A DNA stretch of 64,000 nucleotides, from the NCBI GenBank assembly GCA_011317545.1, contig WUJK01000001.1:2151001-2215000 (forward strand). The letters are read 5' to 3'. The first letter of the stretch is position 1; each line of letters begins with the position of its first letter. The position numbers and the translations under genes were made by a program. This DNA is from Coniella vitis (taxonomy: Eukaryota > Ascomycota > Sordariomycetes > Diaporthales > Schizoparmaceae). Positions 45,368 through 56,432 of this stretch are shown here, one piece after another. The notes beneath the pieces are model-generated. The model did not search any database, was not told the origin of the DNA, and worked only from the letters and a program-made list of their open reading frames with translations.

Positions 45368-46368
45368 TTAAAAAGAGTCATCGTCTTCCTCCAATATGGT
45401 ACTAAAACGCGCCGAAACCAGCCTACCGCCCCCTACGAGCCCCGAGGTCAATCGCCGCGCTCTCTTTGTGTTGGGACTATCCCGCCATCCTACCCCTTGC
45501 ACACCATACAGCGCAGAATTCCAATGATCTGATTCCGGAGACGAGCTAATACCAGCCAAGAGGGCATCGAGTTCTCTTTGTTCCTCGGCTTCAGCTTCAG
45601 CTGCGGCTGCTGCTGCAATGGCAAAAGAAGCAGCCTTCTTAGCGGATTTGGAGGTAGATGGTTGCTGGAAGTTGCTGGAATCACTACCCGTAAACAACGA
45701 TAGCCTGGGGTATCTGGACGTGCTTGCTGGTGCTGCAGTCGGGGGCGATGAGGACGAGGACTGAGCGTCAGCTGATGTCGATTGTGGCATTCGACGTCGC
45801 GGTAGTTTGTCGTCAGGTCCGTGGAGGCGGAGGATGGAGAAGGCGGTGTAAGCGGTTAGATTGAGGCAAACGCCTACTGCTATCCCTACGAAAGCAGCGG
45901 AACCGAACTGAAAGAGAGATTAGTGGATTTGTGGGGCAGACAGAGCACAATTGAGTTTGTGCTGTATTGAGTTACGGCAGACTCACGTATATATATAGGG
46001 GCTGACGAGGTGTTAGTAATGAGGAAACATATCCTATCAGTGGCTTGGATGGCAAGAAGACTTACCTGGAGCCTAGGCAAATTGCGAACAATCATATGCA
46101 AGGGTGAGAGCAGATATCTTGAAAGCAAGATCATTAGAACCCGGTTGACAGCAGATGCATGCGCCCTCCGCTATTGAAAGATGCATTCTCACCTAATTGT
46201 ACATGTCAAGGGAGAGAGTATGAAGAGCAGAGCATTTGCTAGTGCTCCGAACGGCCAGGTGACAAGTCGGAGGAGGTACATAATGCCATTGGCCGTTGAG
46301 AAGAAAGCCCAGGTCAAGATGTGGAAGGCGAGGACGAAGAATGCGACAGCCAGCTCGAACCACGCCAT
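45368..46368 (-). CDS. unknown fungal protein with three predicted membrane helices
   Basis: Four exons on the minus strand: 46368-46193, 46117-46066, 46001-45987, 45907-45368, giving 260 aa. I do not recognise a family. Helix 1 (about 3-27, MAWFELAVAFFVLAFHIL), helix 2 (about 29-57, VTWPFGALANALLFIL) and helix 3 (about 82-105, FGSAAFVGIAVGVCLNLTAY) are hydrophobic. The part after residue 120 is hydrophilic, with Ser/Ala-rich and Ala/Glu stretches (AIAAAAAAEAEAEEQRELD), and ends RFSTILEEDDDSF. Exon 3 is a 15-base microexon (PLYIY) set by flanking GTGAGT and CAG sites. Exon 1 must use the GTGAGA donor, since the GTACAA one 11 bases upstream leads to a stop. The coherent hydrophobic segments and clean splicing argue for a real gene. 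Topology and location are unknown. Confidence 0.75.
45987..46001 (-). other. 15-base microexon
   Basis: The microexon encodes PLYIY and consists mostly of a TATATATA tract. It is bounded by a CAG acceptor (branch ACTAAC about 15 bases before it) and a GTGAGT donor. Skipping it keeps the frame and removes five residues between membrane helices 2 and 3. Confidence 0.65.
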
Positions 46369-47639
46369 CTTGGTTGATTTGAATGGGGTCTTGTTGTTCT
46401 TCTCATGTAGAAATCCAATGCTCCCCAGGTCTTAAAGTTCTGGGGGGACTGAAAAAGAAAGAGATGAGGTATGAAGGTGCATCAATCACATGTAAATGTG
46501 GGATCGAATCATTTTGGGCCTGCTCAGGAATGGCACCGTGCGTCTCGCGAAAGATCAAATGCTAGGTCACATAGATTCAGGGACTGTGTCAGCCGGATTG
46601 GGGCCGTCTTCGTTTTCTCTGCAATCAAACAGAGGAATGGCTGAGGAATTTAGAATTTGTATGCAGGCTGGCTTGCTGGCCATGACAGACGCTGCGGTGC
46701 CTAGGGACAAGGCATGACGTCGCAGCAAGGCTGTAGGAACCCCTGAAGGGCACGTGCGCATCTGCCGGCTGGGAGAAGAAGAATATGGGGTACCGGGGTA
46801 CTTGCCGCCCGGTGGACCTCTTTCCTAACATCCTGCAGTGTATGTGGCATACACATCCTTTTTCATAGTATTCCATATCCAAATCCTCATTCATATCCAT
46901 CTCGTGCCATTGCATGCTCTCTCCAGCCTCTTCCCAAAAGCTGCACCAACGAACTTTTGGAACCTATGGGAGACGAATTGAGGTGACATGGTGATAGCAC
47001 ATCTAACCCCATTCGTGATACTTATCGCGATGACTATGTATCGCCAAGTCCAAACGACAGAGCTGCTACATTAGGCAATTGCACAGAAGGCATACCATTC
47101 TTACCCCGGGTCGACGTACTTGCCTGCCCTTGTGCAACACGTGGGGGTGGGGGCGGTCGGCGGTTCTGACCTGTTGCAGCTGGCAACCGCAACCCGCAAG
47201 CGCAAGCCGAGGGGCCTGCATGTGGAACAGCGCTTGTGACAGAGCTGCCTGCAACGTGCTGTATTATGTACATAGTACCTGTGCCCGTACTTGCCGTATA
47301 CCATACCACAACGCACCGTACCCGGCAGTAGCCAGCCAGCCCAGCCAGCGATCGACGACAACTCTCCTCGCCGCCGCCTTGTGCCTTGTGTTCCAGCCAA
47401 AACCCTTCATCCTCTGCGCCTGCTGCCCACTCACTGGTGCGCCCGCAACCCCCCCTGTCAGTCACCATAGCACAGCACCATACAACACCCTCAGCTGACC
47501 CGACGAGCCATGAGCTAAAGCCCGTCACCTGATCCTGATCCTGCTCCCGCGCCTGCGCCTGCGCAACAACCTCATCGCCGCGGCTTTCCCTTTTTCTGTG
47601 CCCAAGGCGTCCCCCCGGCCCCTTCGATCGAGCCCGACC
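46369..47639. other. divergent intergenic region membrane protein / AMPK beta
   Basis: No gene is supported. It carries TACATAGTA (47269-47277), an ACCATAGCA variant at about 47465, a GCCAGCCAG short repeat (about 47331-47350) and a C-rich leader in the last 100 bases. The long minus-strand frame at 47034-47834 overlaps the AMPK beta gene in antisense and is judged to be chance. Confidence 0.5.
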
Positions 47640-49378
47640 ATGGGTAACCAACCTACCAAGGAGAGTGGGGGCTCGACGCCGACCTCTCGCTCTGGCTCGA
47701 CATCGCGACACCACCACCACTCCTCCTCCCCCCAGAACCTGCATAAGTCCTTCGCCTCGTCCACCCGCGCGCCCATCGGCGTCCACAACCACCGCGCCGC
47801 TGCACCCGCAAAGGCATCGCTTGCTCAGGCCCATGGCTCCACCGACATCAAAAATTCACAAGCCCTCCCCATCACCTCACTAGCTGCCTCGCCTGTCGGC
47901 TCCACAAAGTCCGCTGTGGGTGCCGCTGAACACAAGCAGTCCGCCCCGTTGCCCGTGCCCTCTAAGGAAAGGGCATTCACTGGCCCGGCCGACAGCACCA
48001 CCGCGGTGCCTGCCGCCCCAGCCCAACGAACTTTGCCTGTCGACGTACCCAACAACGCCGCCACCGCACCCGGCGCCGCCTCGGCTACGGCTCCTGTCGG
48101 CCAGACTTCGCCCTTGTCCCCTTTCGACTCGAGCGACGCAGGTCTCCAGAGCCACGGCAGTCTCTCTAGTATGTCCTTCATCACGCGACCCCCAAGGCTG
48201 CCTCTGCCTATCGATGAAGAGGTTCACACGCCTGGCTCCCCCATTGTGGCCCCAACAGACATTGGCGAGCCCGTGGACGCTGTCGATCTTGACGGTGATG
48301 GTAGCATTGCGAGGAAATCCTCCAATTTGAGCAACACAACCATAGATGAGGATGATGCTGAGGAGCTGCGCGTGGACAAGACCAGGCCCACCGTGCCCAC
48401 ACGGCTCGAGTGGCGGCGCGGAGGAGACAGAGTTTACGTGACGGGTACTATATTTCATTGGAACCGCAAGCAACGACTCCATCCGGTGTAAGTCCTTCTC
48501 CTACTCCCCAGTGGAGCTCATTGCAGCCTTGCCGGATTCCAGAAGCTACCTTGGGAGTGCAATCGAGACGTGGCCCAGCTCCGACAAGGTGCCCGCCATG
48601 ATGCCTTCTCGTTTTGGCAACAACCTCATTGTCCAGTGCCAGCGCTTTCTTGAATTTTTGAGCAATCACACTGATTCATTCTGTGATAGTGAGGGCCGAC
48701 CGGGTGTTTTCGCTACAACAATTAACATTCTACCTGGAACGCACCATATCCGCTTCTTGGTGGACAATAATATGCAGACTTCACCTGATTTACCCACAAC
48801 TGTAGACTTTGGCAACAATCTGGTCAACTACATTGAGGTTAGCCCAGACGATGTACCCAAAGGAAACCAAGACGCCTCGGCCGGTGCGCCAACGCAGGTA
48901 GAAACGCCAGCCGAAGACAAGGCCAAGATGCTCGAGGATTCGGAAGAACCGCAAGAGCCCAGAGACAAGCAGTTGCCACCGCGTGAGGCCTTTTCCCAGG
49001 TGTACCCACAATATCTGCTTGACTACGATGAGCCCGAGGACTCGCCCGTAGCGCAGGCTGCTGCTGCGGCTATAGAGAAGCTCGACACGCCGCCTAGCCT
49101 GCCCGGTTTCTTGGCTAAACCCATATTGAATGCTGCGACACTCATGAAGGACGACAATAGCGTTCTTAACATGCCCAATCATACGACTTTGAACCATTTG
49201 GCAACGAGTAGTATCAAGAACGGGACGCTCGCAGTGTCTGCAACTACAAGATACAGAGATAAGGTGGGTAGATTCATGCTGCTGTGTTGATATGCATAGT
49301 TCAATGATTTCAGAGCTGACTTTTGGGGTACAGTACGTCACAACGATCATGTACAAGCCGGTACCGAACCATTTGTGA
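47640..49378 (+). CDS. GAL83: AMPK/Snf1 complex beta subunit (Gal83/Sip type)
   Basis: Exons 47640-48487, 48690-49263 and 49334-49378 give 488 aa. The beta subunit scaffolds the Snf1 kinase and sets its location and substrates when glucose is low. The start MGNQPTKE has a myristoylation signal (Gly2). A disordered Ser/Ala/Pro region fills residues 3 to about 250. The carbohydrate-binding module (about 262-330) is reduced to VYVTGTIFHWNRKQRLHPV and the run GVFATTINILPGTHHIRFLV. The C-terminal ASC domain has PPSLPGFLAKPILN, NMPNHTTLNHLATSSIKNG and the final strand YVTTIMYKPVPNHL. Intron 1 is 202 bases; its GTAAGT donor and TAG acceptor join HPV to EGRPG as in the family. The intron's end is open in frame with exon 2. 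Confidence 0.93.
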
Positions 49379-50050
49379 GAGTAACAGCTTCATTATGGCT
49401 AGGCGCCTCTTGGAGGGAAGCGCTGTGCGGGCCCGTCTTTTCTATTGAATTGGAGTTTCGGAAAGAATAGGTGGTTTGGTAATCTGGATTTGGCCGTGTC
49501 GTTACTTCTCTCTTTTGTTTTCAACCCCCGCTTTTTACTTTGCGCGTTTGGAGATGGAGGTGGTGTTTCTGGGATCCTGCTTTTTGGGCTGATGACCATG
49601 CAAGAGGGTGAGAGAGGAAAGCTCATCCATTGTCAGATGGGCAGATCATTTCCCGGCGCTGAATATTATGCAGTGAGGACAGATCTTTGTAGGAACGCAG
49701 TGGCATAAACGCCTTGCGTGGTCGATGCATCGTATAAAGGTGTTAGATCACGCTTTCTCACAAATTCTGCTGTTGTCTCGTGCAGTGTACCATCCCTCGT
49801 CTAAACAAAACGTTCTATACAATGGTGCTTGACTTCCCGTCCCGTCCTGTCCGCGTTTGTGAAAGCGGTTGGTGCAGGTCGCAAAATCGTTAAAACCCAA
49901 ATCTTCCCCGTATCTGCTCAGTCTCTCAACTAATGCGGCCTTGCTAGGCGTTTATCTCGTTGCAGACCTCGTGCATGTGTCCGCCGCCTTACCTTGGCTA
50001 GAAACCAAAGGGGGGAAGGGGGGGGGTTGGTCGCATCTCATTTGTATCTA
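49379..50050. other. convergent 3' region AMPK beta / KAE1
   Basis: No gene is supported. A G-rich patch (about 50011-50027) precedes the KAE1 stop. The rest is ordinary 3' flanking sequence. Confidence 0.45.
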
Positions 50051-51256
50051 CTAGTCCCTCCATTTGACATGAACCTCATCTGTTCGAAAGCGCTGCGTAA
50101 CGGTGCTGTCCTCAAGCTTCGTGCGGAAGCCACTCTCATACGCCAACAGACCCGCATGAGCAATCATGATGCCATTATCAATGCAAAAGCGCTCATCTGT
50201 CGCAAATACACTGCCGCCGCGGTCGCGCGCCATGGCGCCCATCATCTCCTGCAGCCGAAGATTGGACCCCACGCCTCCTACAATGAGCACCTGGTCGCTG
50301 CCGACGTGCGCCATGGCTCGTTCCGTTATTTCAACCAGCATAGCATACACGGTTTCTTGCAGGCTGAAGCACAGGTCTTCCTTTGTAATCTCCACTTGCT
50401 CAACGCTGCCATCCGCCATGGCCACGGGCACTTTTCTGCCCGCGACCATTTGCGCGGCCAGGTCGTCTGCGCGTGCAAGGATGCCGCTGAACGAGCAGTC
50501 CATGCCTTTAACCGCATACGGTAAATCATGCAGCACCCTCCCCGAGGCCTTTTTCGCCAACTGTTCGATATTGTAACCAGGGGCAGGGTCATTGGGTATC
50601 ATAATCGTGCGGGCAAAACGGTCGAGGCAGTTTCCAACGGCGATATCGAGTGTTTCGCCAAAGATGCGGTAGCGCTGCTCGGCGTAGGCAATAACCTGAC
50701 TGTTACCGCCTGAAACATATAGGACGACGGGATTGTGCGCGCCAGTAATGCTGCGGCCCATTTCAATGTGACCGACGCAGTGATTGACGCCGACAAGGGC
50801 CTCGGGCTTGTCCCACAGCAGGGCGAGAGTGCGCGCGGCGACGGCGACGGACGTTAGCGGGCCGCCCATTCCTGGGCCTCGGGTGTATGCGATACAGTCG
50901 ATTTCGTCGCGTGGGTTGCGGATGGCGGCTGTGCGCAGGGCAGTTAAAGCGACGGAGCAAAAGTGGGCGCGGTGGTGTGCTGCTGTGTCCTTGGGAAGGA
51001 ACCCTGTTCCTGGAGGGCTGTTGTAGGTGTGGCGGATGTTGGACAGGACGCGGGCGTCGTCTTGTTGGGCTTTGTCTTTGGGGTTATTCGCGGTTTTGGA
51101 GGAGAGAATCGGTGAGCTAACTGTGGATGTGGAGGTGAAGGCGGTGTCGGGAGCAGGGTGGGAGATGATGCCTATTCCAAGCTTGTTGGCTGAGCCTTCG
51201 CATCCGAGAGCCAGGAGGCGGCGCTTCTTGGGGGGGTTTTCCGCTGCAGGGGACAT
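50051..51256 (-). CDS. KAE1: KEOPS tRNA N6-threonylcarbamoyladenosine transferase
   Basis: A single open frame of 401 aa. Kae1 (OSGEP) is the catalytic subunit of KEOPS and transfers the threonylcarbamoyl group to A37 of ANN-decoding tRNAs. Family segments are ALGCEGSANKLGIGI at the start, TAAHHRAHFCSVALTAL, IAYTRGPGMGGPLTSVAVAA (ATP loop), the metal-binding VNHCVGHIEMGR (HxxxH) and VLYVSGGNSQVIAY. ETLDIAVGNCLDRFAR and VLIVGGVGSNLRLQEMM follow, and the DNG near the end (DERFCIDNGIMIAHAG) carries the last metal ligand. A Ser/Thr/Lys-rich insert (about residues 40-65) is longer than in yeast (386 aa). The start is the first ATG (MSPAAENPPKKRRLL); the earlier in-frame codon is TTG. No intron is needed, unlike most genes here. 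Confidence 0.96.
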   Translation of the reverse strand: MSPAAENPPKKRRLLALGCEGSANKLGIGIISHPAPDTAFTSTSTVSSPILSSKTANNPKDKAQQDDARVLSNIRHTYNSPPGTGFLPKDTAAHHRAHFCSVALTALRTAAIRNPRDEIDCIAYTRGPGMGGPLTSVAVAARTLALLWDKPEALVGVNHCVGHIEMGRSITGAHNPVVLYVSGGNSQVIAYAEQRYRIFGETLDIAVGNCLDRFARTIMIPNDPAPGYNIEQLAKKASGRVLHDLPYAVKGMDCSFSGILARADDLAAQMVAGRKVPVAMADGSVEQVEITKEDLCFSLQETVYAMLVEITERAMAHVGSDQVLIVGGVGSNLRLQEMMGAMARDRGGSVFATDERFCIDNGIMIAHAGLLAYESGFRTKLEDSTVTQRFRTDEVHVKWRD

Positions 51257-52837
51257 GGTGCTGGTCGCAGGTGGTGCCGACAATGTTGCAGATGATGAGG
51301 AAATCAGAAGCCTCTGTGCGAGTTTGCACGAGACAGTATTCTCAGAGGGACAGTGATCAATAGTATATGGAGTGCACAGAGATTAAGGGTGTTTTGGCAA
51401 GGTGACTGAAGCTGAGAGTGATGGAACGCCGTTTGGACAATAGAAGGGCAAGGTGAAAGTTGGGTCAAATGAGGTCAGGCAGGTTGCCTGACGATCGGTT
51501 GCTTTGGCATGCGGCAGACAAGTGGGGGAGGGGGCTATCGATTATGATAATGCTGGGTGGGAAGACTCACTGACATTCAAGGGTCCATCCGGGGCCAGCC
51601 AACTCCCGAGTATAGTAAGTGCTACCGAGCAGCACTTACTATTATAGCACACAGCAAATTCGAGTCGTAATATTCATATGTCAAACATACTGTTCAAAAT
51701 TACGATCAAAACGTTTAGACGAGTCTAAAAAGCAAAAGGCAACGACCTGATGACAAGACACAAGGGACATTCTCTGCTCAAGGACCGAAGTATGTACTTG
51801 CTGTACTAGTCCCATCTTATAACAGCTCCAGCCAATGAACCCCGAGTCGCTGACATAAGTCAACACTTTTTCCCTTCTGTTCTGGTAAACTCGAAATCGC
51901 AGAGGGCCCACAGTACCACCCCGTCATCTTTCCCTTGTACATAGTACAGTAATTATCTTGACCCCTTGTACCCTGTCCATCACTCCCTCTCTCCATCTTC
52001 TGGCCGACCACACCATGCCTTTTTTCTTCTATCCAACATCCACTGTCCTTTGTTGCCATTTGCCCCCTCACCAATGTCTTCCCCAGGGTGCTGGCTACTT
52101 TGCCAGCAGATGCCATTAGCCTCCTCACAAGATATAATCCTATTTATCTCTTTCCCGAGACGCACTGCAGTCATGCATCCAGTAGTGGAGCTGGTTGTCT
52201 CGGCCTCCGACGTTACGCATACAACGAACCCCTCGAACTTTCCATAGCCAGCGGAAATCACCTTTTGATGGAGTGGTAACATCAGCCTTCTTCTGGACAC
52301 ACGGAGTCCGTAGACTTAAATCTTCTATTCTGGTTACATCCCAAGGCAAAGTCTCGTCCGCCGTCCATGTAAGTGCATCACCCGGCAGTCCGGGCTGCCT
52401 GCACAAGAGACTGACCGCTCCATAGAGACCAGGATACTACTAGAGATGACACTCTAGCTCATCACGCAAATCATACGATGCAACACCGTTCAGTCTGGTA
52501 GCATCCCGGAAAGGATACAGTCATGTCTCCGTGAGGAGAAAGCACCGCAAAAGCGGTCCGCTTCTTATTAGCTAACTACTGAACCTCCAATCCTCTCCGC
52601 CCGAACCTGCAGTTCGTTTGCCTAGCCCCAGCCCAGCCATGTCTATGTCCAGTTTTGCTGATATCTTGATCATTTTGTACAGTATATCATTTACATCATC
52701 AGCTGCGATCCCATCTCGGATCATTCCTAAAATCCACGCGCGAACGCCGATGCTCTTCCGTCGAAAAAAAGGGGGGGGTATACAAAGTCCAGTTGAAAAG
52801 CAGGACGAAAAAGAAAAATCAGCCAAGAGGGAAGCTC
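51257..52837. other. intergenic region KAE1 promoter / EPL1 3' end
   Basis: No gene is supported over 1.6 kb. It contains a perfect 12-bp hairpin (51612-51642) and TACATAGTA (51938-51946), and a G-run at about 52771-52777. A small plus-strand frame (51966-52247) has no family features. Confidence 0.5.
51612..51642. repeat. perfect 12-bp inverted repeat with 7-base loop
   Basis: ATAGTAAGTGCT (51612-51623) and AGCACTTACTAT (51631-51642) are exact reverse complements separated by ACCGAGC. The structure lies 356 bases upstream of the KAE1 start codon. It could be a hairpin in a transcript or a dimeric binding site; I know of no named element with this sequence. Confidence 0.9.
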
Positions 52838-54824
52838 TTAGCCATCCTGTTTTTGTGCTGATGCCGCTTGCTTGGCTGCAGTAAGTTGTATTTGCTGCGC
52901 TAGCATTTGGACGTTGTTGTTGGCCGCGGCATGTGCAGCAGCTTGCTGAGCTTGCGCTTCAAGTTGTGCTTGGATCAGCGCTTGTGGTGGCCTAGGTGGT
53001 ACCGGTCGCCTCATGTCGCCAAACGTCAACGGGATCGTGGCTCGGAATCTGATACAACGTGTATCATATGGGTCAATTTCGTACTCTGGCTGCTCGTCCT
53101 CACTATCATCATGGTCATATTTCCACTGGTCAGAGGACTGATCGAATGGAGACGGATCATCTCTGGTGGGCGTCTTGACGGCAGGACGTCTGTCGATCCA
53201 CAGGCGGTTGAGACGGCCATAACGACGACGGAAGGCGATCTTTGGTAGATCGTTCTCGTTAATTGGAGCACCATAAAACTTGAAAGCCGCAGAGGGCTCG
53301 GGATCATCAAGGTCCATTGGCTCCGGCTCCTCTAGCGAGTCCTGGGACGCGTTACTAGCTGGTGGCGTCAACAGGTACTGGGCCTGGGCGACCCTGAATG
53401 ATGGCTTGCTTGATGGGCTGCGAAGCGGAGAGAGCGGACCCTTTGTGAGATCGACGTGGTTCTTGTTCCAGTTCTGATGGTTCTGGATCTTGAGCACTAT
53501 GTCTCTCCTAAGCTCTTCTTCGTGCTGAGCCTTTTCTGCTGCGAGGGACGGTAAGTCTGTCTCAACCGCCTGGCTCATAGCACGTGGCTGGCCAAGACGC
53601 ATGGCGCCGCTAGTAGCGGCTGATCTTTGCGAAGAGGAAGCTTCAGGGGCTTTTCTTTTACTGACATGCTGTTCCTCCTAGAGCGCAAAGTCAGCAAACC
53701 ACAACGATCAACGGGGTTACTCACACCGATACGTACCTTGGGAGGCCACAGGTCTTGTTCATTTGTTCTGATGCCCAGGCGGACCTTGAGTTGCTTCAGA
53801 CTCTCCCTGGTCTCATATACGGATTTGTCAATCTGGAGCAAATCTCGTTTGTTGAGCTCTCTGTCATACGACATCAAAACAAGCTGGCGTCCCTCTTCCA
53901 ATTCTCTGCGCAATCGTTTGAGCTTGTCTGCGCTTTGAACGTCGCGAGCACGGGTCTTGCGTGTCTGGCGAACCTCTCTGCGCCGAAAGCAGACATAGGG
54001 ATCCATATCATCACTGTCTGGATGCGTTTCAAACTTTAGTGTGGGATTCAACGGGCCGTTGCCTCTGTCCTGTCTGCGTTGCTTCCAGTACTCATACATG
54101 TCTTTGGCATGCACCATGAGCCTCGCAGCAGCATCGAGATTGTTAAGACCTGGAAGCATTTCGTTATACGGCGCTATTGACTTGTCAACCGCTGCAAATG
54201 GGGTCGCGAAGGATGCAGTCTCTTCAAAAACCTCCATGACGGCTTCAAAATCATCTTCGGAAAGCTGCTGATTTGCAGGACGCTTGGCATTGTAACCCTG
54301 CAGGAACTCATCGTCTTCCTCGGTCATGTCATAGGTGCATCCTATGCATTCCTCGACGGTTTGAGAAGAGCGGATGTACGTGACCGGGTCTTTGTATGAT
54401 CTGCTGTACAGCTCGTCATAGTTGATGGCACTCTCCTGGGGTGGCGGTACCGGGATTTCATTATCTGCCTTAGTCCCCGTTGTACGGAGGAGTTGTTGCA
54501 AGTGAAATTCCTAGCACGGTAAGTTAGTATGGAGTTTGCACCATGCATACGAAGATCTGGCTGCAGGATTATACGTTGCAATGGGCGTGCCAGCAAGTAA
54601 GCTGGGGGCCGTTTGAGACGCAGTTCTAATGCGTACGATAAGGGTGATCACGTGACATGCACGTGACTAATACGTACATTTTCTTCGCCCTGTTCGACAC
54701 CTGTAGCAATAGACAAGTCCTGCACCAGCGAGTGGTACTCTGTTGCATCGATTTCATCTTCGGTGAGGATGTCAAGGGGCTGCTTGGGGTTGAGTTTCTT
54801 GACGCGGACCTTGCGGGTGGCCAT
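52838..54824 (-). CDS. EPL1: Enhancer of polycomb-like protein Epl1 (NuA4 subunit)
   Basis: Exons 54824-54678, 54510-53737 and 53677-52838 (minus strand) give 586 aa. Epl1 tethers Esa1, Yng2 and Eaf6 in the NuA4 histone acetyltransferase and the Piccolo subcomplex. The EPcA domain covers roughly residues 1-330: MATRKVRVKKLNPKQPL, then INYDELYSRSYKDPVTYI, YNEMLPGLNNLDAAARL, PYVCFRRREVRQTRKTRARD and the long helix KLKRLRRELEEGRQLVLM, ending near LWPPK. The C-terminal third is disordered and Gln/Ala rich, with FKFYGAPINENDLPKIAFRR and RLNRLWIDRR as conserved islands. Length matches fungal Epl1. The start was fixed by MATRKVRVKKL. The gene diverges from CNB1. Confidence 0.95.
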
Positions 54825-56432
54825 GATGACACGGTGGTTGGTTTGCAGTGGAGAGCCACTGCAAAACCGGCGGGGCGGGGTTGCTCGCTCGCTGAGAGAA
54901 GGGGGTTTGCAAGCGCGAGGAGCCAGGAAAAGGAGGGGGGGAAAAGCCTCAACGGCGGCGGAAAACCGCACCCAAAAGGGGCCTATCTCATGGAATCCAG
55001 TATGTAGAATCGCCTCCTCGACTTTTTTGGATGCCTTTGGGCCTTGGTGGTGATGATTTTGATGGTTGAGTGCTTGCGCTTGTTGTTGCTTGTCACCCTG
55101 GATTTGAAAGGGCCCGCGCGGGTTGCACCTGGCAGAGTTTTTTGCTCGGCTGTTTTGGTACTGACGGGTATACTGCTGCTGGGTGTTGGGGTGTTTCCTA
55201 CGCTAGCTTGCCAGCTTGCCACGCTTTGGCAAGCTTGGTTGGGGGCTTGGAAGTCAAGGGGGTGCTGCAGGGGCCCCAAAAACACTCGCCCTGCTGAGAT
55301 GAGCTGGGTGCAGCGGGCTCCCTTCCAAAGTTCCAGCACGGCAGGAGCATCTATTAGGTAAGCTGGCCAGCTGTGAGTCACGTCGCGACCTTTCAAAAGA
55401 CAAGGGCATTTGACCGTACTGAACACAGCGCGTTTCCCGGATTAAAAGCCTAGAGTAACTAATGTTTTATATAACATATACCATAGCGTGAGAAAGTATC
55501 CGGTTCAAAATTGTATTTCATGCTATTGTGTAAGCAGATCCTAGTACAAGCCAGACAGAACTTATCGATTTGATACATATCAGAACGAGACTACTAGCAT
55601 GCGAGTTTGGTGGGTTATGGAACTATAGCCAGACTGCCAGACAAATTACCATGTCTTCTTGGTTAATAGATAGAAGTTTGCTTCTGACGATGTCAAGGAG
55701 GTATTACATAGAAAGATAATGATCCGACTACCCTGTCATGTTTTTGATAATCCTTTATCTGTATAGATCAGACTTATGGGGTGCATTTCCATTGCCATAA
55801 GAGACAGCGAATTTCTTGCCACTGAGATGGTAATGGCAATTACAGTGGATGAGGCTGCTGTTTGTTGCTAGCTGCCACAACATGCCAGTAACCCTGCTGT
55901 ATATATACTACCCCCGAGGCCAGGCGTACATAGTACAAATTTCGAGCAGAGTGCACGCTCCAAGCGCCCACGCTAGCCCTGATTCTGACTAGGATCGTTG
56001 ACTGATAGCGGACGATAACAGCGGCTTGTCCCTCCTGAAGCATATACGCCAGGCAGCGGATTGGCAATCAAGGGCCCTCTCTTGTTGAGCCGCAACCATC
56101 AAGCCATTGCTACCTGCAACGCCTTTTGTTTGTTCGCCTCTTACTCCCTCCTGTCCGTTTGTCCCTCCTTTTTAAGTCGCTGTCCACTGGCTCTCTCCTC
56201 GAAACCTCCTCGGCAAACAAAGCCACCGGCAGCGGCCCAATAATAGCCTTGGCACCCGACTTGGTACGAACCACTTTCTACCGCCCGCCGCCCGCCCGCC
56301 GCCTCCTTATATCATCGGCCAGCTACCAGCAAGTCAACTCGCTTGCTACGTACTCTAGCTTGTTGCCCGCGCCCGCTCGCCCACTACGTATCTGCGTTCA
56401 TTCCTAGACACCCTCTCGAGATTCGATTTAAG
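54825..56432. other. divergent intergenic region EPL1 / CNB1
   Basis: No gene is supported. It holds TACATAGTA (55927-55935), a GCCC/CCGCC short repeat (about 56280-56302) and C/T-rich leader sequence for CNB1 from about 56120 on. The middle (55440-55850) is AT-richer and featureless. Confidence 0.5.

Noticed and set aside
47034..47834. 266-codon minus-strand frame over the AMPK beta promoter and first exon
   Set aside because: Gly/Arg/Val-rich composition without domain; overlaps a clear gene in antisense.
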